Positions 7,412 through 16,099 of a DNA stretch of 64,000 bases are shown in pieces. The notes under the pieces were generated by a model. That model did not search any database. It was not told the origin of the DNA and was given only the letters and a program-made list of their open reading frames with translations. The translations under genes were made by a program, and so were the position numbers. Every line of letters starts with the position of its first letter. Within the stretch, counting starts at the first letter, position 1. Source of the DNA: CAIWHR01 sp963717695 (GTDB lineage Bacteria; Pseudomonadota; Gammaproteobacteria; Burkholderiales; Casimicrobiaceae); the NCBI GenBank assembly GCA_963717695.1, contig CAVQWR010000006.1, forward strand, positions 62,001-126,000, read 5' to 3'.

Positions 7412-8164
7412 ATGAACACCCTCAAGAAAATCAGCCTTGCAACTCTTTTCGGCGCCGCGTTCGCGCTTGCTCCGACGATCGTCAACGCCCAGGACGGCGT
7501 CCGGTACCTCGGGCCGGCGGTCCAGGTGGCTCCGACGGCGACCTTCAAGCTGACCTCGGATCACTGCACGCCGGTCACCGGCGGTGACGGTGGCGGCGGA
7601 TGCGGCCTGATCGACCACAGCCAATCGGTATTCGGCACGATCGTGGTCACCGACATGGGTCGGGGTACGCTCGACTTTCACATCACGCTGGACAACGGAA
7701 ACAAGTTCGTCAACACCGGGTTCCCGCTGACGCTCGGGTTCAATCTGGTAAGCAATCCCCTAATCACGTTTTCCGGCCTGACTTCCGGCTTCGGTGCGCC
7801 GATCACCGCCGGACCACTGACTACGCTGGCGGCGGGGAATTATCACCAGGATGGCACTGGCTTCTTCGAGTACGGCGTGCTGTGGGGAACGCAAGGCGGC
7901 GGCCATGGAACCGCCGGCCCGCTCAACTTCGACATCAACGCGACCGGCTTGACGCTCGCGAGCCTCGAGAAGAATGGGTTTGGTCAGTTCTTCGCCGTCG
8001 ACATCATCAGCGGCACGACCGGCGCGACCGGCAATGTCGACGCCAGCAGCGTGTTCAGCTGCACCGGACCCCAGTGCGGCGACATTCCGGAACCGGCGTC
8101 GCTCGCACTGCTGGCGATCGGACTGTTTGCGCTGTACGCGGTCGGACGGCGCCGTCGCCGCTGA
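7412..8164 (+). CDS. PEP-CTERM sorting domain protein
   Basis: The 250 aa product has a signal peptide (LATLFGAAFALAPTIVNAQ), a Gly/Thr-rich extracellular body, and a PEP-CTERM tail: IPEP at about 225-228, then ASLALLAIGLFALYAVG and six basic residues. The body has an acidic-glycine stretch (GGDGGGGCG) and two further Cys near the C-terminus (CTGPQCGD). No known enzymatic domain is recognised. The gene is transcribed alone from the sigma-54 promoter at 7305-7321 and ends at a strong terminator. It is probably anchored or processed through the exosortase A pathway and incorporated into the extracellular matrix. Confidence 0.88.
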   Translation: MNTLKKISLATLFGAAFALAPTIVNAQDGVRYLGPAVQVAPTATFKLTSDHCTPVTGGDGGGGCGLIDHSQSVFGTIVVTDMGRGTLDFHITLDNGNKFVNTGFPLTLGFNLVSNPLITFSGLTSGFGAPITAGPLTTLAAGNYHQDGTGFFEYGVLWGTQGGGHGTAGPLNFDINATGLTLASLEKNGFGQFFAVDIISGTTGATGNVDASSVFSCTGPQCGDIPEPASLALLAIGLFALYAVGRRRRR

Positions 8165-8187
8165 GCGCAGCGCCTAAACCAAATGAG

Positions 8188-8219
8188 AAGAGGGCGACAA
8201 CCGTCGCCCTCTTTTTTTT
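8188..8219 (+). terminator. Rho-independent terminator
   Basis: GAGGGCGAC (8190-8198) pairs with GTCGCCCTC (8203-8211) around a four-base loop, followed by eight T. It ends the PEP-CTERM gene, 24 bases after the stop. On the opposite strand the hairpin is followed by TTCTC, so it could also help end the convergent metallopeptidase gene. Confidence 0.92.
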
Positions 8220-8318
8220 GGCCGAAGCCTTTGACCACGCATTGAGCTCAGCCGAAGACTGCAGGTCCGTTGTGCGTGCCTGCCGCCAGGCACCTCTCGG
8301 GTTCGCGAAGTCAGCGCC

Positions 8319-10526
8319 TCATTTCCCCGTACCCGTGAGGCCCAGCGCGACGGTGCCGGCACTGGTCCCGATCGTCAGATCTGCCGAACGACCGCCCTTC
8401 GCGCCTGGCCTGAACACGTATTGCACCGTGCAGGTCGACCCTGCCGCGAGCGCCGTGCCGACGGCGCAGGTCCCGCTGCGAACGAAATCGCCAGGATTGG
8501 CGCCTCCGGGCGTCAGCGAGTCGATCGTGAGAATCCCACCGCCGGAATTCGAGACGGTCACGCTCTTCGACTTGCCGGTCGCGCCCACCTTCACCGTGCC
8601 CATCTGGAGCTGCGCCGCGCTCAGTGTCGCTACCGCAATCGTCGAAGTGACGGCGCCGGACTGCGACGCGATGAAGGTCGTCCCGCCAATCGTCAGGTTG
8701 GCGCTGCGTGCCGATCCCGTGTTCGCACCCACCGCATAGGTGACCGTCGCGCTGCCGGTTCCGCTCGCTGCCGACGTGACGGTGAGCCACGCCGCGCTGC
8801 TCGACGCGGTCCACACGCAGCCCGCGCCGGTCGTGAGCGTCGTCGTCCCGGTGGTCCCGAGCGCGCTGAAGCTCGCGCTGGTCGGGCTCAGGCTGAACGT
8901 GCATCCCGAGGCTTGGTCGACGGTGAATGCCTGCCCGCCCACGGTGATCGTGCCGGTGCGCGCCGGGCCGGTATTGGCCGCGACCGTGTAGTAAAGCGTG
9001 CCGCTGTCGGTGGTGCCCGAGGCGCTTCCGATGGCAAGCCAGCCTCCACTCACCCCCGCGCTCCAGGCGCAGCCGGCCCCGGCGGTCACGCCGAACGAGC
9101 CGCTGCCGCCTGCGGCCGCAACGCTGGCGCCCGTCGGGGCGAGCACGTACGTGCAGCCGCCGGTTTGCGCCGACAACCGGAAATTCGCCACCGTGACGGC
9201 GTTCTGGTTGTGCACCCGGACGACGTTGGCGGTCGTCGTGCTTCCGAGGGGGTCCGGCGGGCTCCCGTAGGTCGCACCGGGGTTCGAGAAATAGGGAATC
9301 CGGGTCCCTCCGCACTGCGATGGATAGGCCATGACGTCGCGCCACTTCTCAACGCAGTCGACCCAGCCATGTCCGTAGGCATACGGCAAAGTGCTGGCGT
9401 CGACGAACGTGTCGTGCCGCGCGCCGAAGTTGTGCCCGATCTCGTGCGGAAAGCTGTAGTTGCCCGAAGAGCATCCACGGTTGACGACTGTGAATGCCTG
9501 GCTTGCGCTGGGACCGATCCAGCCGTATCCGCAATATTGGCTCTCCTCGACAAACATGCTGACGAGGTCGGCGCCGACGCTGTTTCGCAGTGCGGCAACC
9601 CCGGTGTTGGTGCTGAGCCAGCTGAGGTCCGTGGGATAGTCGCCGCTTTCGTTGTAGCTCACCTGCGAATACTGGACGAGCCGCAGTCGCGTCGTGATGC
9701 CGCTGTTCGCATACACGGTGTTCGCGGTGTCGACGGCGTGCTGGATCTGGGCGCCGATGGCCGACCCGGCGGCCGTCGCCGTTTGATTGCTGTAGACGAC
9801 CAGCACGTCGATGAGTGCGCCGGTGTCGGACGACGCCGCGGTGACCGGCGGTAGCGCCAGGTCGGCCGAATTGCCGCGGGCTGCAAAGGGGGAGTCCGTG
9901 TTGGTGACTGGCGCGGCCAGGGCTTCGCCGCCGGGAGGATGATCCGGCGGAAACGCATCCTGGTCGATCTCGTTCAGCACCGTGTAGCCGCCGGCACGCG
10001 ATTGAACCTGATATTTCTTCGCCCGGCCATGTCCGACCTCGCCGAGCTCGATGGTCGCCGCGATCTTGCCGTTGACCACGCTGATGAGCGCGTAGCCGCG
10101 CGGATGGCCCTGGACCCTGCCGTGCCACGTGTAGCTGTCCGCGCTCCGCGTTTCGACCCAGTCGAGATTGATCGTAATGCTCTGCCCGTCGAAGACATCG
10201 AGGGTCATCTGCGGTGGCATCGCGCCCTTGCGCGGATTGACGTTCTGGAGATTCACTTCGACCGGCATGCGGCGGACGACGCCGGCGTCGGGCAGGCGCG
10301 TATCGAGACCGAACCGGGCGACATCGGTCTGCGTGGCCGCGCCGAGCAGCGCCGGCGGTCGTGCGGCGGCCTGCGCCGGCGCGCACGCGAGGAGCGCGAG
10401 CAGCATCAGCGACAGGAAATTGCCGGTCCGGACGATCCGACCTGTCAGGCGACGGCGCGCAGGTCCGCTCGTGGTTTGGCGCAGCTGCGAGAGGCTGCGC
10501 GACGCCTGCGGGAATGGCAATGACAT
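8319..10526 (-). CDS. Secreted metzincin (reprolysin-like) metalloprotease with BACON and ASH-type domains
   Basis: The 735 aa zinc endopeptidase has a long basic N-terminus and a signal peptide core (LSLMLLALLACAPAQAA, residues 38-54). A propeptide-like region follows, then the catalytic domain. The metzincin zinc motif HEIGHNFGARHD is at 361-372 (His361, Glu362, His365, His371) and the Met-turn DVMAYPSQC is near Met399. C-terminal to it are two BACON-like repeats (about 457-540 and 541-625), each with a conserved GC-W-A pattern, and an ASH/choice-of-anchor-D-like domain to the end. There is no PEP-CTERM or other anchor, so it is probably released. A c-di-GMP-I riboswitch lies in its leader. 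The frame is intact. The substrate is unknown; matrix proteins are a reasonable guess. Confidence 0.88.
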   Translation of the reverse strand: MSLPFPQASRSLSQLRQTTSGPARRRLTGRIVRTGNFLSLMLLALLACAPAQAAARPPALLGAATQTDVARFGLDTRLPDAGVVRRMPVEVNLQNVNPRKGAMPPQMTLDVFDGQSITINLDWVETRSADSYTWHGRVQGHPRGYALISVVNGKIAATIELGEVGHGRAKKYQVQSRAGGYTVLNEIDQDAFPPDHPPGGEALAAPVTNTDSPFAARGNSADLALPPVTAASSDTGALIDVLVVYSNQTATAAGSAIGAQIQHAVDTANTVYANSGITTRLRLVQYSQVSYNESGDYPTDLSWLSTNTGVAALRNSVGADLVSMFVEESQYCGYGWIGPSASQAFTVVNRGCSSGNYSFPHEIGHNFGARHDTFVDASTLPYAYGHGWVDCVEKWRDVMAYPSQCGGTRIPYFSNPGATYGSPPDPLGSTTTANVVRVHNQNAVTVANFRLSAQTGGCTYVLAPTGASVAAAGGSGSFGVTAGAGCAWSAGVSGGWLAIGSASGTTDSGTLYYTVAANTGPARTGTITVGGQAFTVDQASGCTFSLSPTSASFSALGTTGTTTLTTGAGCVWTASSSAAWLTVTSAASGTGSATVTYAVGANTGSARSANLTIGGTTFIASQSGAVTSTIAVATLSAAQLQMGTVKVGATGKSKSVTVSNSGGGILTIDSLTPGGANPGDFVRSGTCAVGTALAAGSTCTVQYVFRPGAKGGRSADLTIGTSAGTVALGLTGTGK

Positions 10527-10677
10527 GATCGAATCGCTCCGTAGTCCAGTACATCCTGGCCACGGTCCCAGAAGCGACTCGGATCGACGTCCGTCGGTGC
10601 CGGCTCAGCAGCGCCGACGCCGCCTGCGGACGAAGACACCGGCAAGCGCCGCCTGTCGAGGCGGACAGATGCATGTG

Positions 10678-10772
10678 CCGATCCGGCAATCCCGCTGTCA
10701 TGGGGCCTGAGGCCCGTTAGACCGGTGACTTTGCGACCCCGGCTTTCGCCGGGTGTGCCTTGATCAGACCGG
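10678..10772 (-). promoter_or_regulatory. Cyclic di-GMP-I (GEMM-I) riboswitch
   Basis: The minus strand reads through all conserved GEMM-I blocks in order: AAGGCACACC, a CCGGC-GAAA-GCCGG hairpin with the expected GAAA tetraloop, GTCGCAAAGTCACCGGTCTAA, a second hairpin GGGCCTCAGGCCC, and CAGCGGGATTGCCG. The closing P1 helix is CCGGTC (10772-10767) with GATCGG (10683-10678). It lies about 150 bases upstream of the metalloprotease start, behind a TATAAT promoter. A small hairpin (10649-10664) follows but has no U-run, so the expression platform is not obvious. Confidence 0.92.
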
Positions 10773-10793
10773 AATTTCGTTTATGACGTCGGC

Positions 10794-10799
10794 ATTATA
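10794..10799 (-). promoter_or_regulatory. -10 element of the riboswitch/metalloprotease transcript
   Basis: A perfect TATAAT on the minus strand lies 21 bases ahead of the riboswitch P1 helix. No convincing -35 box is seen at the usual distance (GGAAAT is present), so the promoter may need an activator or be weak. Confidence 0.6.
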
Positions 10800-10960
10800 G
10801 CGCCGCTTTTTTGGGAATTTCCATACCTTGAGAAATAAGATTTAACAGATCGACCATCTTGTTGATCTGGCGCAACATTTGACACGTCGACTGGAACAGC
10901 TCGAGGGATTGAAACCAGGGCCAGGCGGCAGCCACGGCGGCCTGACCGGACCACCCGTTT

Positions 10961-11716
10961 CTAGGCGGTACGGATCGCGAGTACCAGGTTGCCGAGGATC
11001 TCGTAGAGCGCGTAATAGCTGCCGATAAGACCCGAAATGCTCGGCACGAACATGAAGGGTTCGTCGAAATCCCGCGGCGGGATCCCCGTCGGCGCGCGGA
11101 TGGTCTCGATGCCCTGCGCTGCGAATTCCGCCGTGGCGCGAGGCATGTCGAACGCGTGCGCGACGAGCACCACACGGTTGATGTGTGCGCCGCGCAGGAT
11201 CTCGGCCGACAGGACGGCATTCTCGTGCGTGTCGCGCGAGCGGTCCTCGGACCAGCGAACCGGCACGCCGAACTCGTGCTCCAGCGAATCGCGCATCAGG
11301 GTGGCCTCGAGTGTGCCGCCGAGCACCGATCCGCCCGACACCAGCACCGGCAGCCCGGTGCGCCGCGCGACGACCGCACCGTAGCGCACCCGCTCGAGCG
11401 TCAATCGCCCGAGCGTGTCGCCGCCATACTCCGCGGCATTGCGACGAATGCCGCCGCCGAGGATCACGATGGCCTGCGCGGACGCCGCGCGCCTGAAGTC
11501 GAGAGGTGGCGACGTGTCGACGCTCCGCTGAAGCAGCACGGCGACGGCCGGAACCGAAAGCAAGAGCAGCGTCGATACGCCAGCGATCGCCAACGCCCGG
11601 CCGAGCCGGGGCCAGCGCAGCGCAGCGCCCAACCCCAGCGCGGCCACCAGCAGCGGCCCGGTCGGCGGCAGGACGAGCGCCTTCAGCAGCGTCTTCAGCC
11701 AGATCGGATCAAGCAA
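10961..11716 (-). CDS. YdcF/ElyC-family (DUF218) membrane-anchored protein
   Basis: The 251 aa protein has two N-terminal membrane helices (LLVAALGLGAAL and LAIAGVSTLLLLSVPAVAV) followed by a DUF218 domain. Family motifs are AIVILGGGIRR, VLVSGG, and the conserved SRDTHENA. Relatives include ElyC and SanA, which affect envelope polysaccharide carrier metabolism in Enterobacteria, and YdcF. The biochemical activity is not settled for the family. It reads in the same direction as the trypsin-like gene upstream, with a 169 bp gap. About 190 bp downstream a new promoter starts the metalloprotease transcript. Confidence 0.85.
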   Translation of the reverse strand: MLDPIWLKTLLKALVLPPTGPLLVAALGLGAALRWPRLGRALAIAGVSTLLLLSVPAVAVLLQRSVDTSPPLDFRRAASAQAIVILGGGIRRNAAEYGGDTLGRLTLERVRYGAVVARRTGLPVLVSGGSVLGGTLEATLMRDSLEHEFGVPVRWSEDRSRDTHENAVLSAEILRGAHINRVVLVAHAFDMPRATAEFAAQGIETIRAPTGIPPRDFDEPFMFVPSISGLIGSYYALYEILGNLVLAIRTA

Positions 11717-11885
11717 GGAATCGGGCCGTCAAGGCGGCGGCAATGGCGACGGGCGCACCTACGGACGGCGTGCACGGGGATTCACGCCGTGCGAAACGGT
11801 GCGGCGATTGCAGTGCGCAGCACGCGTTGCGGGGCTCGGGCCGACCGACCCGACACGTAGTGCGACTCGAGCCGGACATGTCGGG

Positions 11886-12683
11886 TCACCGCGCCTTGCC
11901 GAGCAGGTCCTGCAGATGCTTCGACGGCACGGCATACGTAATTCCGCTCGGCTGCGAAAGTGCAGTTTCCTTGGTTCCCTTTACCCACACCATGTTGATG
12001 ATGCCGATGACATCGCCGGACGTCGGGTCGTAGACAGGGCTGCCGCTGTTCCCGGGGTACGCCGTGGCGTCGAGCTGGAAGATCGGATAGGCCCCGCTCG
12101 TGAGGCGCCGGATCACCTGGCTGTCGAGCTCGGCCGACCTGGCCTGCGGAATCGCGATCGGAGCGATCGCCGCAATCATTCCGTGGTGGGTAGCGGGGTA
12201 CGGGCCAAGCACCGGGCCGATCGGAAACCCCGTGAACAGCACCGACTCGCCTTCCCGGACCGTGTCGGAGTCGCGCAGCTTGAGCGCCGGCAGCCCCTTG
12301 CCTTCGATCTTCAGCAGCGCGAGATCGCTGTCGAGGTCGACGGAGAGCCGCTTCGCTTCCCTGACCTGGACCTGATCCTTGCCCGCGGCCGGAAGGAGAA
12401 TCGCCAGCACCTCGAGGTGCGCGGGATCGAGCACCCCGGACACCACATGCGAGTTCGTGACGATGATGGTGCCGTCGCCCACGGCGAATCCAGTTCCCTT
12501 GAACTGGAACGGCGGCGTTCGCGTGCGCTCGAACGTCCCGATGGCGACCACCGATCCCTTGACGCGCGCGATGGTCTCGACGGGGCCGTCGGCCGCGGAC
12601 GGAACGGGAAGCAGCAACGCAACGAACAGGAGCGCGGCCGTGACTGCGCGCGCGGTGCCGGACAGCGTGCCTGCGAGGCGCAT
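11886..12683 (-). CDS. Secreted trypsin-like serine protease without PDZ domain
   Basis: The 265 aa product has a signal peptide (VTAALLFVALLLPVPSAADG) and a chymotrypsin-fold domain. The catalytic triad is visible: His79 in TNSHVV, Asp120 in DSDLALLKI, and Ser213 in YPGNSGSPV. It resembles the protease part of DegP/HtrA but ends after the domain, with no PDZ module. It probably acts in the periplasm or outside the cell. The gene starts 10 bp beyond the stop of the lytic transglycosylase gene, so the two are likely one transcript. Confidence 0.88.
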   Translation of the reverse strand: MRLAGTLSGTARAVTAALLFVALLLPVPSAADGPVETIARVKGSVVAIGTFERTRTPPFQFKGTGFAVGDGTIIVTNSHVVSGVLDPAHLEVLAILLPAAGKDQVQVREAKRLSVDLDSDLALLKIEGKGLPALKLRDSDTVREGESVLFTGFPIGPVLGPYPATHHGMIAAIAPIAIPQARSAELDSQVIRRLTSGAYPIFQLDATAYPGNSGSPVYDPTSGDVIGIINMVWVKGTKETALSQPSGITYAVPSKHLQDLLGKAR

Positions 12684-12692
12684 TGGGCCCTC

Positions 12693-13643
12693 CTATCTTG
12701 CCTGAACTCGTGCGCCGGTGAAAATCGGCGAGGGATCGGCGATGCGGGGATCGTAGGGATGGCGCTCGCCGCGGAACAGCGCCAGCACGCGCCGCACATA
12801 TTCCTGCGTTTCCGGATACGGCGGGATGCCGCGATACTTGTCGACCGCCGCTTCGCCGGCGTTGTACGCCGCGACGGCAAGCGGAACGTGTCCCTGATAG
12901 TACGCGAGCAGCCAGCGCAGGTAGGCGAGCCCGCCGCGCAGGTTGTCCCGCACGTCGAGCGCGTTCGTGACGTTGAACCGCGCCGCGGTATCCGGGACGA
13001 GTTGCATCAGCCCCTGGGCATTGCGCACGGACAGCGCCCGTGGCTCGAAGTTGGATTCGACCTGGATGACGGAGAGTGCCAGCCGCGCGTCCACCGCGTA
13101 GCGCGGCGCGAGCGCCGTCACGATGTCCGCGATCTGCTTTTTCCAGGACGGCAGGTCGGCGAAGTAATCCGGTCCGTCCGCCAAATCGGGACCGGGGTCG
13201 GTCCATGGCGGCTCCGGCCTGCCCATGCAATCGGGCACGCGTCCCGGCTCGTCGCCGAGCAAGGCGAGCATCCGCTGCGCCTGAAGGTGTCCGCCGGCGG
13301 CCGCCAGCCGGAACATCGCCGCCGCCGCCGCGTCGTCGCGCGCCACACCGCGTCCGTTCGCGTACATCCAGCCAAGGCTGAATTGGGCCTCGGTGTCGCC
13401 TTCGCGCGCCGCGTCGCAGTACAGGGCCGCCGCCTTGAGTTGATCCTTCGGCACCCCCTCGCCGTGCTCGTAGGCGAGCGCCTGCGCGACAAGGCGCTGC
13501 GGCGAACCGTCCGCCGCGGCGCCCGCTTCGAGCGGAGCGGCGCTCGCGCAATGCATTACGGCGAGTCCCAGTACCGCGATCCCGCATGCGCCGCGAGCCC
13601 TCGATATCGCACGGAGCGCGATGTCATGCGATGCCACGGGCAT
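12693..13643 (-). CDS. Sel1-repeat lytic transglycosylase (SLT domain)
   Basis: The 316 aa product has a signal peptide (GACGIAVLGLAVMHCASAA), two or three Sel1-like repeats (about 45-125; AAREGDTEAQFSLGWMY is typical), and a C-terminal soluble lytic transglycosylase domain. The catalytic Glu is Glu196 in SVIQVESNFEP; GLMQLVPDTAARF and AAYNAGEAAV are the other family motifs. It cleaves the MurNAc-GlcNAc bond of peptidoglycan. Such enzymes sit in exosortase-A polysaccharide loci of betaproteobacteria, perhaps to open the wall for an export complex. The start codon overlaps the 3' end of the epimerase gene by 20 bp, so it belongs to the same operon. Confidence 0.9.
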   Translation of the reverse strand: MPVASHDIALRAISRARGACGIAVLGLAVMHCASAAPLEAGAAADGSPQRLVAQALAYEHGEGVPKDQLKAAALYCDAAREGDTEAQFSLGWMYANGRGVARDDAAAAAMFRLAAAGGHLQAQRMLALLGDEPGRVPDCMGRPEPPWTDPGPDLADGPDYFADLPSWKKQIADIVTALAPRYAVDARLALSVIQVESNFEPRALSVRNAQGLMQLVPDTAARFNVTNALDVRDNLRGGLAYLRWLLAYYQGHVPLAVAAYNAGEAAVDKYRGIPPYPETQEYVRRVLALFRGERHPYDPRIADPSPIFTGARVQAR

Positions 13644-14723
13644 CGTGAATCTCCGCCGTGACGCGCGCATGGGTCGGGGCGCGGCGACCTTCGTACCACG
13701 GCAGTGCCAGGCGCAATCCGGAATGCGCATCCTGCGTCGGTGCGTAGCCGAGAAGCCGCATCGCCTTCGAGACGTCGGCCTGCGAGTGGCGGACGTCGCC
13801 GGGACGGAAGTCCTCGTGCGCCGGGTCGGGGATGACGAGGTGCGCATGGCGCTCCAGCAGCAGCTCGCGCAGCGACGCGAAGAGATCGTTGAGCGACATC
13901 CGTCCGCCTACCGCGACGTTGTAGACCTGACCGATGGCCGCCGGGTCGGCGACCGTCGACGCCAGCAGGTTGGCCTGGACGACATTGTCGACGTGACAGA
14001 AATCGCGCGTCGTCTCGCCGTCGCCGTGTATCACGACAGGCGCGCCGCCCAGCATCGCGGCGACCCATTTCGGGATCACCGCCGCATAGGCGCCTTCCGG
14101 GTCCTGCCGCGCACCGAACACGTTGAAATAGCGAAGCCCGATCGCGGCCGTTCCGTAGCAGCGGGCGAAGACGTCGGCATAGAGCTCGTCGACGTACTTC
14201 GTGACGGCATACGGCGACAGCGGGCGGCCGATGCAGTCCTCGACTTTCGGCAGGCCCGGGTGATCCCCGTACGTCGAGCTCGACGCCGCATAGACGAAGC
14301 GCTTCACGCCGGCATCGCGCGCCGCGAGCAGCAGGTTGAGGAAGCCGGTGGCATTGGTCGCGTGCGTCAGCAGCGGATCGGCGAGCGAGCGCGGCACGGA
14401 GCCGAGCGCCGCCTCGTGCAGCACGACATCCACGGACCGGCAGGCGCGGCGGCACACGTCGAGATCGCGGATGTCGGCTTCGAGAAAGGCGTGGCGCCGC
14501 CACGCCTCATCCCCCACCGCGTCCCGGACTTCGTCGAGATTGCGCCGATGCCCGGTCGAGAAATTGTCGAGGCTGACCACATCCTGCCCGAGACGCAGCA
14601 GCGTCTCGAGCAGATGCGAACCGATGAATCCCGCGCTTCCGGTCACGAGCCAGCGCAGCGGCCGGTCGCGCAACCGGGCGCGCACTGCCGCCAGAGCCGG
14701 CGGCTCCTGTGCGGCGCCCGCCA

Positions 14724-14724
<1 letters not shown>
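13624..14724 (-). CDS. tviC: UDP-N-acetylglucosamine 4-epimerase (WbpP/TviC type)
   Basis: The 366 aa short-chain dehydrogenase interconverts UDP-GlcNAc and UDP-GalNAc, and the corresponding uronic acids. It matches the WbpP/TviC pattern over its full length: NAD-binding TGSAGFIGS (28-36), FSTGHRRNLDEV, HEAALGSVPRS, SSSTYGDHPGLPKVED, the catalytic PYAVTKY (Tyr172, Lys176), RYFNVFGARQDPEGAYAAVI and FRPGDVRHSQADVSKA. The start ATG 14724 overlaps the stop of the dehydrogenase gene by one base (TGATG). Together the two would make UDP-GalNAcA for the exopolysaccharide. Confidence 0.93.
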
Positions 14725-16013
<1,289 letters not shown>

Positions 16014-16099
16014 GACTCGGTGCTCCGCTGCTCCGCCGCGGACATTGGGGTGAAAGCGCGTTCGGCGCCGAGGGACGGGCCGTGAAATCGTTTGCGAAC

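Noticed and set aside
11799..13661. Long plus-strand open frame opposite the protease and transglycosylase genes
   Set aside because: It has the Arg-rich, low-complexity composition of antisense frames in GC-rich DNA, while the minus-strand genes have clear catalytic motifs.
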